A stretch of 64,000 bases of DNA from Isoetes taiwanensis (taxonomy: Eukaryota; Streptophyta; Lycopodiopsida; Isoetales; Isoetaceae), in NCBI GenBank assembly GCA_021234155.1, contig JAJEKV010000343.1, positions 62,001 through 126,000 on the forward strand, in the 5' to 3' direction. The notes under the pieces were generated by a model. It saw only the letters and a list, made by a program, of their open reading frames with translations. It did not search any database and was not told the DNA's origin. Below are positions 37,973 to 49,754 of the stretch, in pieces (position 1 is the stretch's first letter; each line of letters begins with the position of its first letter). The translations under genes and the position numbers were made by a program.

Positions 37973-38710
37973 TGGTTCATGGACCAGAATTTGTCCATCG
38001 TACCTCTGCCACTTAAACCTATATATCTAGAGAGGAACTTCTCCATTTTGCAATCTACCGCCACCTTTTGAATCTTCACTTGATTTTTTATGATCTAGAA
38101 GAATTTCATGACCAATGGATTCACCTATATCTTGTGGTACAAATGGGTCCAAACCTTGCTAAAATCAAAAGCAAATGATGTTTTTGTATAAAATATATTG
38201 ATTTGTATGTTCCCAAGTTTTTTCACTATTATATGACATTAGATGAAGTCGTCAGACCCAATTTTGCTCAAAAGAGCTGTTTGAGGGTATGAATTATTTC
38301 TCTCTTATTATTATAAGTTTTGGCCTAATTCTTGTGGTTATAAGTTATTGACTCTAAGAGCTATAGTTCGATGTTTTTTAGAAGCATTCATAAGTTATAG
38401 TGAATTTCAATGTTGACAAAAATAAATCTAAAATGATTTAATAAAACTCGTATATCATCCTTTAAAGGGTAATAAAGACTTATATCTCGTGATTATAATT
38501 TTATCAACCTATATGTAGTAGTTAATCATGCATTCTCTACATTCAGTTGTGTTTGTTACTACACGATATTGGAGTTTAAGTATGCTAATTGTACATATAG
38601 TTCATCTTTTAGGAAATGCGATATTTTTTATGAATGCAAGGCTTCACTGACAACATAGATCTCAAATTTGATGTGAAAGTGACATAGTAGTTGCAAAATT
38701 TAAATATAAA
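37973..38710. other. No gene recognised
   Basis: AT-rich DNA between the hAT-like remnant and the Helitron end at 38711. Confidence 0.4.
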
Positions 38711-39440
38711 CTAGTAACGATGTGTCAAGCTTGCGTCGCTAATGTCTTGGCATGTGTTTTTACTCGGCCTTTAATGTTCATATGTGCAACTTCGACAACA
38801 TCACATGTTGGTATTGGCAAGAATGAACATTACTTGCTTTTGTGATTATTTTTGTTATATATCCATTACATATTCCAATACAGGTGAGTTTTTTTTCCTA
38901 CTAAAATACCAATTTGTCAGTGCAAGGTGTTGTTTCTCATCTGATAAAAAAGACAGACAATTGGAGGTTAGTCAATGCACTACATTACCCAATAGGTAGG
39001 TACATGTACTCTATCTTCCACCTATCTCTCTCAAAGCACATCCATGTAAACAACGTTCCCTTGGATAGATTTGAGCAAATATCAATTAGTTGGATGAAGT
39101 GCTCCAACTTGACAACCTCGTTGGTGCAAAATATTTCTTTGACCGTTGCAATGAGCTCCTCAATTTCTATGCTTGCTATCCCAATGTGGTATTTTCGTTC
39201 CCAATCATACCATGACCCAAGAGCGCGTATGACAAGGACGTGATAACTTTTCACCCTTCAGGCATTTGGCAACGTGACCAAAGACATACCACGAAATCAA
39301 AATACGCATCATCTACATGGATGAAGAAGTAAGTAAAAAAAAAAAAAGTATGTGCGAAAGCAAGTTGAAGAGCTACATATATGAGATACTGTAGATACAA
39401 AATCTTGAGTAATGGTAATAATGTATAATGCACGCAATCT
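38711..39440 (-). mobile_element. Helitron fragment, 3' end in minus orientation
   Basis: On the minus strand it ends ...CGTTACTAG followed by T, the Helitron CTAG|T terminus. It is preceded by a degenerate version of the hairpin zone at 47475-47505 and by AAAGGCCGAGTAAAAACACA (38777-38758). 38868-39440 is an inverted copy of 46250-46790: it encodes VIRALGSWYDWERKYH and IEELIATVKEIF, then MRNNTLH. No helicase was found on this copy, so it is truncated or non-autonomous. Confidence 0.75.
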
Positions 39441-40704
39441 TTGAGCTAAGAGTAGATAGTTTTTCCTTGGCAAAAAAAACTAGCAAAAGGCACACCAGAA
39501 GGCTTTAGCAAGGTCAAATTGGTTAAGGCTTGATAGTTGGTTTGGACTGCACATGTAAAACAAGATAAAAATATATTTTCAAGCATTGAGCTTTAGCAAT
39601 TATGAGTATAATATGTGATGAATTTTATATTTTATATGTATGAAAATATGGTTATTTATGGAGGAATCGATCTTTTATAATATTCAAATAAAAGGATTGT
39701 GATTAGTTGTCTTAGTGGGTCTATTTTTTCTCTATGCATTTTTTATCTATATTATATTCTTTAGTTTTGGATTGCATTTGAAAATATGAGTAAAAAGTTA
39801 TTTTTGTAGCAAAGTTCGTACTCGAAGATCAACTTCGTGCTTGGTGTTGACTTGATCTAAGGAAGCAATATTTCTTGGTTTTGCATGGCGTGCCTTACTT
39901 CATTTTCATACATATGTTCGTCAAAAATTAGAAACCAAGCCTAGACATAGACAGATGACATTGTTTGTACAGAGATGTCTATTGCGATTGAATGGGACTT
40001 GTCCTTCGCCCTTCCATGGAATGTGTATCAAATGTCATTTTTATATTGCCATGTTGTAGTCCATGTGGAATACCAATTGAGCATGATCTATAGCTACATT
40101 TCTATACAAATGAGCATTAGTTAAATTGCATAACATGCCTTTGTTAAAGGCAAAAGTAGTTGGTCCTTCATGGACAAAGGTATTTTATGCTACGTCTGAA
40201 TGTTAGAACATTGTGGTCTTTACAGACCAAAACTTTGGCATTTTGTGGCCCAACATATGGGAGGATTCGACAACACGATCCAAATGTCCATATTGTATGC
40301 TCCAATTCTATCTAATAGAATGTAGTCACAGTTATGAAACCAATAGTTATTAGTTATTGCATAAGACGCCTTCTCTTGCTGAAGCCAAGGCAAATGCACA
40401 AGAACACAGAAGCACAATTAGACAATAGCACCTTGTTTTCGTAGAGCTTAGTTGCCATACTTTGCTTCAACCTGATGCATTCTTTTTATGTGCTACAAGT
40501 TTAGGGTCGCCATTAGACTACGATTCGAGGCTAAAATTTTTCTTTGTATTCTATTTGAAGAAGCAGGGTTTCTTATTTTTGTATTTCATTTGCTTTAGCA
40601 TTTTCTGGTTGTTAAATTGAAATACACATTTTATTTAGCATAGTTGTGAAATTTTGTTGCTTCTTTAGATAAGTTGGTCATGACGTTGCTGTATCCTTTA
40701 TTGG
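39441..40704. other. No gene recognised
   Basis: AT-rich. It might hold the 5' part of the minus-strand Helitron, but no start (TC) or helicase motif could be read. Confidence 0.35.
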
Positions 40705-40971
40705 TGGTTTGGGTGCATATTCACACGGGGGTTACTCGAAACGAGAGTCGGGATAGGCATATAAGGCCTTTATTCTTCGATCTGGACCGTACATAGCGAT
40801 CCTCGTTTGTGGGGTATCCATGTACAAGTTTTTATATACTGTATATTGAGGTTTATAAAATACTATAAGATTTGAGGGAATGTAGTTAATGGTGTTAATT
40901 TTATACATGTATTGTAAGTTTTTTAGGGGGCTCACGCCCTCGTAACCCCGTGTGAATATGCACCCAAACCA
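40705..40971. repeat. Foldback element with 30 bp inverted repeats
   Basis: Left arm TGGTTTGGGTGCATATTCAC (40705 on, to 40735) and right arm GTGAATATGCACCCAAACCA (to 40971) are reverse complements over about 30 bp with one indel. They flank about 206 bp. This is the layout of a small MITE-like element. No clear target-site duplication is seen. The right arm and what follows (to 41122) recur at 12041-12232. Confidence 0.75.
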
Positions 40972-41122
40972 AAGGGGGTTTTTGAGGGGGATTTTAATTT
41001 AAATACATTGGATGCAATGGTTTGTGTTAGTAATGTTAATGATAGTTATATGTTGGTTGTTATATCAAAAAAAAAAATTTGGGCCCTTCGGGGCCCCTAA
41101 CAAAAAGGAGACATAGGTAAAC
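40939..41122. repeat. Dispersed repeat with GGGCCC hairpin, copy B
   Basis: Counterpart of 12041-12232. The hairpin reads GGGCCCTTCGGGGCCCC (41081-41097), followed by TAAC. It directly abuts the LINE piece at 41123. Confidence 0.8.
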
Positions 41123-42461
41123 TTAGATGTTTGGGGAGGGAATGAGGAGGGGGCTATGGTGAAGGTCGCATGGTGGAAGTGTGTGCGGCCCAGGGCACAG
41201 GCGGGGGTTTGGGCATGCTTGATGTGTCGTTGCACACGAAGGTCTTTGGTGTCGAAATTCATGGCAATGGGTTGTTGCAGTGAACAAGCAGGTCCCGAGG
41301 TGTTTGGCTCTGTTAGCCGATCCCGTCACTCTATTGTGTTTAGGAAGCCGGCTATTACGGCTCGGCTGCCGTGGGCTCTGTTTGAGGATTTACGGCCATT
41401 CCCTCATGCGCCGCCTTTTCTTAAGGGTCTCCCAAGGCACGGAAGGTGGTCAAGGTTCTCTTTTCATTGGACCCTAGCGGATGTATGGTAGCCTCATCGC
41501 CCTTTCTCACGGGTACCCTTGGACTCGCATCTCCCTTGGCCTCTTCCTTACACCCGGTACTGGGCCAGATGGATTTTCGGGGGGGTAACATCCATCCGTG
41601 GCTCGGTATTGGAAAAGGTCATCTGGCGCCATGGGAGTTTTTAGGGAGAGATTTGGCTCTTGGCGGTGGGACATACGGACTTGGGGCGAAATTGCCAATG
41701 CTATTCCATTGCGGTTGTCTTCTCAAGTCAATCGGCGTTTGGAAGTCGCGCATAGTGGACTTGATGCATCTCGGTTTGTAGCATGGAAGCATGGGCTCCT
41801 AGCGGCTTGAGGACACGTTGCCTTCGGATAAGTGGTCACTTAAGCTTCCGAGGGAGTAAGTGGCCCGCCATGTGGAAGTGGGCGTGGAATACATTGCCTC
41901 CTCCTAAAAAAAACTGTACCCTTTTTGTGGCGGATCTTGCCGAAGTAGCCTCGGGGTGAATGTCCGAGTCCACCGGGTTCAAGCCTCGGATAAGCGGAAA
42001 CATGCCCTTTATGTGGGAGGCGACGTGAGACCATTGAAACCTTTGCTTTGTCCTATGCACGAGGTAGGGGCAGCTTGGTCTTGGGTGAGAGCCCTCTTTG
42101 GGACTTCATTATGCGGTCGAAGATTCTCTTGGGAGTCCTTCCTAGCGGTGGGGCGTGTAGGGCGGCGGGCGTTTCATTTATCAAGAGCTTGGCTTTTGTG
42201 GCTGATTTGGAAAAGGCGGAGGCGAAGGTCTTCGAGAATGCGGTGCTTAGCCCACCGGTTGGTTCCGATCTTGAGGCATAAGTTGTGGTGTGACGTACCA
42301 AGTCTCAAGCTTATGCAGGCGCGGTTAAGCGAGAAATTTGGTCGACATTCCTACAGATTGTGGATCATGATGGGCGCTTCATTTCTTAGCACCACACTTA
42401 TCATTGTACTTGATCGCATTCTAGTGGTTTAATATATTCTTATATTCTTCAAAAAAAAAAA
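41123..42461 (+). mobile_element. LINE 3' part, 5'-truncated
   Basis: Readable in shifting frames: KVAWWK near 41161, GGLG-type sequence near 41207, and a C-terminal zf-RVT-like region with Cys at the appropriate places and AWLLWLIWKRRRR (about 42190-42230). It ends in an A run at 42451-42461, as a LINE tail should. GC-rich relative to the flanks. Frameshifted throughout. It lacks the (CTTC)n-type tail of the 16.7 kb element, so it may be a different subfamily. Confidence 0.65.
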
Positions 42462-42570
42462 ACAAAGTAGAAAACAGTTGTAATGGTATTAACGATATGT
42501 TCAAAAATATGCTTATTTAGGTATTTGAAATAGCAAAAAAAAATAAACGTAGTTATATGCTCCAATAAGG

Positions 42571-42597
42571 CCAAAAGATAAGATAAGATAAGATAAG
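42571..42597. repeat. (GATAA)n microsatellite
   Basis: About five consecutive GATAA units (AAGATAAGATAAGATAAGAT). Confidence 0.9.
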
Positions 42598-43069
42598 CAT
42601 CTTGTACAATCACACTGAGGATTTGACGCATTGAGGCATTAACAAACTTGGATCTTCTTTCTATTATCAAAAGAATGTGTATCCAAATTAATGAGAATAG
42701 ATGTGTAACTACTAACTAGTTGAAAGAAATGTATAGTTCTTTGTTGTTTGACGAAGAATTGATGTACATAGAATGCTGAATTTCGTGGCAACTGGGCTTT
42801 CTCCTTTGTTCACATATATCCTACAAATCAGCACAAGTGTACATTTAAAACAGATAATGGTATTAATATATAGCACAAGGACCACTTGCTTAACAACTAG
42901 AGAAGCGGAGTTGTTGATCAATGAGCATTTGTGCATGACAGAAGACCTGGCTCTCAAATGCAAACAAGGACGAGTTAACACAGAATATGTGTCTTGCAAG
43001 AAATCTTACCATTGCCACACAATTTGAACTGCCATTCAAAGGCCCAGATCGCATTCTCCTCACTAGAAC

Positions 43070-44096
43070 AGAGAGAAGAGAGCGTGTGTAAGATAACAAC
43101 CATCCCAATTGAAAGTGGGTAAAGGGCCAATGCTATTAGACCTATGCAAACCGGAAAACTAGTTCTAGACCCTCCTATTGCCCCCATGATAATAGTCACT
43201 ATAGCAATGGTTGTCACTTCAGAGGAGAAGTTGCAATCTAAATGACGAGCCACCACTACAGCTAAGAATATCCAAAGATATAGAGTGTTGTTTAGAGCTA
43301 CTGCACCATAAATCTGTAAACACCAAAGATTAGAACCGAAACGGGCACTAGCATAACTAAATAGAAGCGCGGATCTTAGGCAAAGATACCCGAGTATGTA
43401 ATGGATGTATTTTTCTTCTTCTTCCGAGCTGCAAACATTAGTGAGGAAATGGCCTCACTTGAGTTTGTTGCCAGTGGAGTAGCTATAAAGGCTACAAAAA
43501 AGGGTGGAATTTTGGAAGCAGTTGAGAAGTTAGTGATAGAATCCAGTGTCCACCAAAGGATCTGAAAATATTCCTGCTACCACAGCTCCACATACAATGA
43601 GCGATGATGCCTTTGTGATCATTTGCTCTCTTGGTGGGTCGCTCCTTTGGTTTCTTCTCTTCATCTTCTTCTTTGTTGTCATCGAGAATGCATGTAGCAG
43701 AATATTTAAATTGTGCTCGCTTCACGCCCACCAAGTTAACCATGTCTAGATTAGAATATCAAATATGGAATCATGGTTTATTTGGATCACTAACCTCGAC
43801 CGCTATGCCAAAAATCTGGCTTGTGTACAAGAGTGGGGTACAATTCAACTTACCTTTTCTTGCCTTCATCCATTTTGACATGCCATTTATGAATTCACCT
43901 TTTGAATCAATCCATTGTTTGAAATATCAAAGTCTCTCAACCAGGCTTGGACTTCATCATCTTCGGTACATTTGTGCGAGTACACACTCCTAGACTCAAA
44001 ACAAGAGATTTTCAGCTCACCGATAGAAAGGGCCCCATCTTTGCCTTTGTCGGAGGCTTTAAAGATTACGTATGAAGCAAAGATACATGAGAACAA
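43070..44096 (-). pseudogene. NCL-like EF-hand Na+/Ca2+ exchanger fragment
   Basis: C-terminal half of a plant NCL/EF-CAX exchanger, a membrane cation antiporter with internal EF-hands. Order on the minus strand: EF-hand loops DKGKDGALSIGELK and DFDISNNGLI (44096-43887), then in a shifted frame GEFINGMSKWMKARK; an acidic DDNKEEDEEKK linker and AVVAGIFSDPLVD (43740-43545); FFVAFIATPLATNSSEAISS and LMFAARKKKKN (about 43502-43390); and ALNNTLYLWIFLAVVVARHL through IIMGAIGGSRTSFP and ALYPLSIGMVVIL (43313-43070). Intron borders such as TTTACAG|ATT at 43313 survive, so it is a genomic (unspliced) fragment. Frameshifts and a stop after SDPLVD break it. The N-terminal half is not recognised. Confidence 0.8.
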
Positions 44097-44579
44097 ACAT
44101 AAGATACCACAGTGCGTTATTTGCTTTTACGTATGTGCGGGAGGATAGTATTGAAGATTTAGAAAACAGCTTGCATAAGGTGGTTCCCCACAAGACAAGT
44201 TCTGCTTGCTTAGAGACATTTAAACGGGGTGAACTGAAAGACTTAAACATACCGGAAACAAAATTTGCAGCTGCGCATCTTGAACTGTGTGACTGGCCGA
44301 TTTGTACAAGAGCTTTGCAAATCGAGCAAGCCCACATGCCTTTCGTTACCATCGTGGCATCTCCTGTTTCGGCAACAAATAAAAACCCTAGAGTGCATAT
44401 CCACGATACTTGCATGTGATCCTCTTTTTGTTCTTTTTGTTTTTCAAAAGTGGGCTTTTCTCGTAAGCCGTTCGATCTTGTCTTTTTAAAGAGGGCTTTT
44501 GTTGTAAGCCATTTGATCTTGACCATGAAGGAGGGCCAAATAAAAAAAAGGCACAAACCTGCATGCAAATACTTTGTGC

Positions 44580-44695
44580 GCTCTAGATGTACCAATTAGT
44601 ACACCTTATGCAATACGCCCACCAAATCATATGAAAACCTTAGAGAAAACTGTATAAAAATACAAAAAAAACCCCCTGTTATTATGCTACATATT
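44580..44695. repeat. Dispersed repeat, copy B
   Basis: Counterpart of 14401-14522, with CTCTAGATGTACCAATTAGT at its start and CCCCCTGTTATTATGCTACA at its end. It lies between the NCL-like fragment and the Helitron helicase remnant. Confidence 0.8.
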
Positions 44696-45150
44696 CGAAT
44701 CCTAAAGGGAAATCCCTTGCTTCTTATTGGTGGATAATCCTTGTAAACGACAGCAATCATATTGAATTCATTAATTCAATTGCCATAGTGACAATATTGT
44801 TGCATGTCTGTAGAAGTAGAACTTATGATACATGTGAACAGAAAAGATACTGAATGGTATAAGCTTGTCTGGGCATGCCATAGCAGTAATGACATGCAAC
44901 CAAGACTATAAGATCAATCTATAACAAAAAAATGAATGTTGGAATTATAGGAAAATAGCCCTAGCTTCCATGACAATTGCCATGGCCATCTAAGCAAAAG
45001 AAACATCAAAGCACATTACCATTGCAAGGAAAAAAAAATGAAGACGGATGAATTCATATTTGTTCAAAACAATCTGTGAATAATGACAATATATTAACCT
45101 TGTAATGCACCACCGATTCATTCTTAAGCCACTATGGCAAGCAATTTAAA

Positions 45151-46175
45151 TTGTTATGCTGTAATTCCATTGTTGTTTTGGGAGGAAATTTTCGCCAGCT
45201 TCCACCTGTGGTTCCACGAGGAAATCGCCCCCAAATTGTGCATGCTTCCTTGAAATGCTCTTATATATGGGATCATGTCGAGGAACATAAGCTGAATGTA
45301 AATATGCGAGTAATGAGCGATTGTGGGAAAGAGCGGCGGAAGAGCAAAAAGGCATTTGCGAGTATCTTTTACGAGTTGGAGATGGACTTGAGACCACGTT
45401 TCCCAATATTGGATCGGACGTGATACGCCTTCTAGAAGAGATTTGTGTGAAGTCACAAGACTTAAATGACTTGCTAGCCGTGACATTCCCTGATGTTTCA
45501 ACGAATTATGGAAGTGTGTCCTATTGGGTGCAAAGGGGTATACTTCATGGCGAATGATGATGTAGATGAAGTAAACAAGAGGATGACAGTGGTTGCTGCT
45601 TTGCACCTATTGATTATTACTGGTCTTGTCGGTACATTAATGAGAATGACGCAGGGGTCTATCCTATCGAATTTTTGAATGCACAAACTCCGAGTGGGAT
45701 GCCTCCTCATCAATTAACTTTGAAGGTTGGCATGATTGTCATGTTATTGAGGTCTGTTTCTACACGTAAGGGACTCTACAATGGTACTCGCCTCATTATA
45801 CGTTCATTGGGAAGACGCGCTATAGATGCCGAGATTGTCACTGGAAGAAATATTGGAAGTAGAATGTTCATATTTAGAGTACCTTTGGTGCCCAATAACG
45901 CAGAACTCCCATTTCAGTTTGAGCGCATACAATTTCCATTGCGTCCAGCTTTTGGTATGACAATCAACAAGTCCCAAGGCCAAACAATGAAAATGGTGGG
46001 TTTGTATTTGCCAAATCCAGTATTCAGTCACGGACAACTCTACGTGGCACTCTCGAGAGCTCAAGGAATCCAAGGCATAAAGGTACTCATTCTATCGAAG
46101 GATGGAGATGCTTGCCCGGATCAGATGCCAGATCCACGATATACAACAAATATCGTATACAAAGAACTCCTCTAG
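45151..46175 (+). pseudogene. Helitron helicase (PIF1-like) C-terminal part, frameshifted
   Basis: Helitron RepHel proteins couple an HUH replication initiator to a PIF1-type helicase. Only the helicase end remains. Segments in order: IVVLGGNFRQLPPVVPRGN (motif II/III region, from 45169), HKLNVNMRV, EYLLRVGDGLETTFPNIGSD (45378 on, next frame), ICVKSQDLNDLLAVTFPDVS, then MANDDVDEVNK (third frame). The last 166 codons (45675-46175) are open: GMPPHQLTLKVGMIVMLLRS, NGTRLIIRSL, PLRPAFGMTINKSQGQTMK (motif V) and HGQLYVALSRAQ (motif VI), ending YTTNIVYKELL. At least two frameshifts separate the pieces, so it is inactive. Confidence 0.9.
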
Positions 46176-47509
46176 GTGTGAGTTTAATACTTAAAAATTA
46201 AAACTTCTAATTTCTCTTTGTTCTCATTGATATTTTCTGCTTTCTTTCTTCCTTTTATTTTTATCTTACTTACTTACATCTTCATCCATGTAGATGGTGC
46301 GTATTTTGGTCCCGTGGTATGTCTTCGGTCACTATGTCGCGTCTTGCCTAGAGGGTGACAGGAGTTACCACATCTCCCGTGTTACTTATGTCATACGCGC
46401 TCTTGGATCATGGTATGACTGGGAACGAAAATACCATGCTCATGTACATGGGGTAGCGAGCGTGGAAATTGAGGAGCTCATTGCAAAGCTCAAAGAAATA
46501 TTTAGCACTGACGAGGTTATCAAGTTGGAGAGCTTTATCCAACTAATTGATGACTTCCTGTTTGCTCAAGTTTATCCGAGGGAACGTTGTTTACGCGGAT
46601 GTGCTGTGAGAGAGGTAGGTGGAGACTAGAGTACATGTATCTATTCATTGGGTAACGTAGTGCTTTGGCTAACCTTCGATTGTTTATTTTTTTCTTATCA
46701 GATGAGAAACGACACCATGCACTGGCGAATTGGTGTTTTGGTGGCAAAAGAACTCACTTGCATTGGAATATGTAATGGAACACTTTTTAGGGTCTACAAA
46801 TCATTTCTTCCTGATGCAGTATCTGATTCCATTATACGAGCCTACCTTCGGGATGAGTTGTCTCATGTGCTTGATAGTCGTGACTAAGATGTTATCTGTC
46901 GGAGAAGTGAAGATATCACGGGAGCATCCAACGAAGTACAACATTAAGCCTTTGGTGATGTGCGCCATGTGGAGATGTATATTTAGAGTTCCATCGTGAA
47001 CTAAAACATCAATGAGCCAAGACAATATTTTGTGTTTTATATATTTTTGTACTTATTTCTTATTGATGTACTTAACTACTTCTAAGAGTGACATTTTCAA
47101 CATCAATTTTGGATTTGTCTTTCCAGATTTTTTGCCTTTCTTAATGTTTTCTCTATTGAAATCCATGAAAGCAAATGCTACTGGCATTCTACTATTTCAA
47201 ATAGCAATTTTTTTTACAAAAGCAAATAACGTCAAAATTTCACATATAGACGTTTGAGGCACATATTTACTAGGGTGTTAAAGGCCAAGGAAAAGCACGT
47301 GCCTAAGACATTAGCCCGACAACACCGGGTAGATCATTAAATTCATTCATCATAAAATCTTAACGGCTGCTGAGAAGGGGAGGTTAATCTCCCCCTCAAG
47401 TGGGTTATGGAAAATAACCCACCTCAAAGTTGGACATATGGACGTCAAAGGCCGAGTAAAAACACAAGGCGGGACATTAGCCCGGCAACGCCGGGCACAC
47501 GTTTACTAG
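46176..47509 (+). mobile_element. Helitron 3' region and terminus
   Basis: The terminus is textbook: stem GCCCGGC, loop AAC, stem GCCGGGC (47480-47496), nine bases, then CTAG (47506-47509) followed by T. A degenerate duplicate of the same end zone, GACATTAGCCCGACAACACC, sits at 47306-47325. Each of the two is preceded by a TYAAAGGCC stretch. The element runs from the helicase remnant (45151) to here; the 5' TC end was not found. Confidence 0.85.
46294..46890 (+). CDS. Helitron-associated ORF of unknown function (two exon-like parts)
   Basis: Part 1 (46294-46629) opens with MVRILVPWYVFGHYVASCLE and contains RALGSWYDWERKYHAHVHG and VEIEELIAKLKEIFSTDEVI. GTAGGT near 46615 is a possible donor. 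Part 2 after TTATCAG at 46701 reads MRNDTMHWRIGVLVAKELTC and ends at TAA 46887. The same two parts, with the same order and similar splice-like borders, lie inverted at 38868-39260. I do not recognise the family. Its place between helicase and 3' end suggests an element-encoded or captured accessory gene. Confidence 0.45.
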
Positions 47510-49754
47510 TAGTATTTATAAAATTTGACATGAAACATGGCTTTATACATAGTAAGTCCAGAAATGATAGGAATTAGGGCAACAAGCATGAATTCGGCTC
47601 AAATTGATTTGCATTAAGAGAGCAAAATAATCTTTTGTGTCTAAGTGTGGGATGGATGTTAATATGTCTGTCGAATAAACAAACGTTGGGGTAGTTGATC
47701 TAACATAGGTGGGAAAGGACTGCAGTTAAAAGTAACCTGAAACAAAACCACAAAGCGTTCAAATGGCATATACTGGCCTGATCCATTTTATGAACGAGTA
47801 CTATTATTTGAAATGTCATGTCTAGTGCAAGGGAGAAGTTTCAAATTCATCTACCGACGCCTTGCTCATGATCATCTTTGCCAAAAAATGTTTGTGAAGC
47901 CCCTCTGTTTGTGTCCATTCTTTAGACACAAACTTTGGCCATTCTTTCGCTGTCAAGTAATTCCCCATATAAGGCAGCTGGTTTAACCAAACTAGCAAAG
48001 AAATGTATCTTCGCAAGAACTGGAAATTCAAATTTTCTCTAGCATGGCCAATGAAGCATAGCCTTTACTAAGCTACATCCTCCATGCTTAAAATAGGTCC
48101 TTTGAATTGCACCTATAATGCAAAACAACCTCAATTGGTTGATCCATAGAACTTCTTTTGGAGGATTTGCTGATTTTGGCTTCCAACCAAATGAGGGATG
48201 TTAGTGAAGGAAAGCATTGTTTGGCCTCCCTCTGTGTTTTTAATACAGTAAGGCAGGGAACAGATTTGCTCTTGATTGAAATTACAATAACCTAACCTAA
48301 AATTTATTGTGCTTTGAAATAATTATAGAGCAATGCAACTTCGTTTTCCAAAGTAGTGTGAGTGCAAACAAGCTTTAGCTTAAGGCCATTCCCGCCTCTT
48401 CTGAAGGAGATGAACTCTAAGATGGTCATGTCATGCAACAAACTAAGTTATTGACATCCTTTATGAACATAATAAAGATAATCAATGCATACCTGGCCCA
48501 AGGCGAGTGTAACTGTGACAAAGATCTGGAGGGCTCTTGGGTACGTGTGCATAATCTTCAGAGGACTGATTAAAGTATATGTGAACATGACGTAAGCTTA
48601 GAAAATGACATGAACTTATAGATGACGAGAAAAAAAGAAGCACCTACAATTAAATGCCAGGTCAATGTTGGAGCAGAATGCCAGATGCAAGTATTGCTCC
48701 TCCACCAAATATTCACTGGAAACAAAATGCAAGAGCTCAATGTTAGCAGTGCACCAGAGAAAAGTAAACTGAAAGAATTGACTACAAAAAACAGAGGTGC
48801 TTCATGTAAAGACATAGAAAATTGCAAGATTAAGGCTTTCTAGTGATTCATATATGCTTTCTGCATTTAGGAAGCTTAACCGCAAGATTAGATGCAAACT
48901 TTTCAGTTTCTTTCCATGGTCCAGATACCAAGGTTTGAGAGTATGTGCTTTGGGCATAATCAGGTTTAGGCTACAGAGATCATGCCACTGGCCATGGCCT
49001 TTGTGATGTTAAAGAAAAAATCTTACCTCAGATATATAGACCTCCACGAGTAGGGCAAATAGCAAGGGCAGCAACTGACATAAGGAAAATGATTTTTCAA
49101 GAAAGGGTAGACAAACTATGCATGCAGGCGAAATGTAAAATGGTACCAAACTTGGCTTTCCCATGGCTCTCGTATGATTGACATCACAAAGTTAAGAGAT
49201 TGCCAGAAATCATCAAGTAGCTAAAAGCCTTTCGCATTAAAGCTGCAGAACCATCCCCATGCCATTCCTGTGAGTAAAGGGTAACGGGATGAGGGGGCAA
49301 CATAGATTGTCTTCCATAGATTGCCTTCATAGGTATATGCCAGCCTTGTGGATGCTGATCTAAACCACAACTAATCTAAAAAGGCTTCCCAGGCAAGATT
49401 AATGACTTACAGTCCAACATTTGAGCACATGCCCATAATTTGTAATGAAATATGCAGATGATTCCAGCATGCTTGATGCAGTTTACAAAAAGAAATGGAA
49501 GCAGGACATGGCCATTGAAGGAAAAAGCCTGAGGGCATGGCCATTTGCTTTCGCCTAGGTCTGTGAAAGATTAAACGAAAATGCGAAATGTCTTTGATTA
49601 GTGCTCGATGCTTTAGAGGCAAAAGCATAGCACAAGGGGCCAGTTGGAGGTGGTCCACTGATACATTGGGTTTGTCCTCCCTGAGTAATTTGCAGGATAT
49701 ATTGCAGCAATAAGCACAAGAAATACAGACAACATATTTTGAAGGTGGAAATAC
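47510..49754. other. No complete gene; unassigned exon-like pieces
   Basis: A 69-codon minus frame at 47822-48031 (LRRYISLLVWLNQLPYMGNY) looks protein-like but was not recognised. Minus-strand sequence at about 49520-49400 faintly resembles the SGF..MDV zone that follows the conserved part of the aspartic protease, but is too decayed to call. Confidence 0.3.

Noticed and set aside
44097-44595. N-terminal half of the NCL exchanger in the 178-codon minus ORF
   Set aside because: Only vague hydrophobic similarity (VLWGTTL) was seen; not enough to extend the pseudogene.
45804-46073. Minus ORF across the helicase
   Set aside because: Antisense shadow of the open Helitron helicase end.
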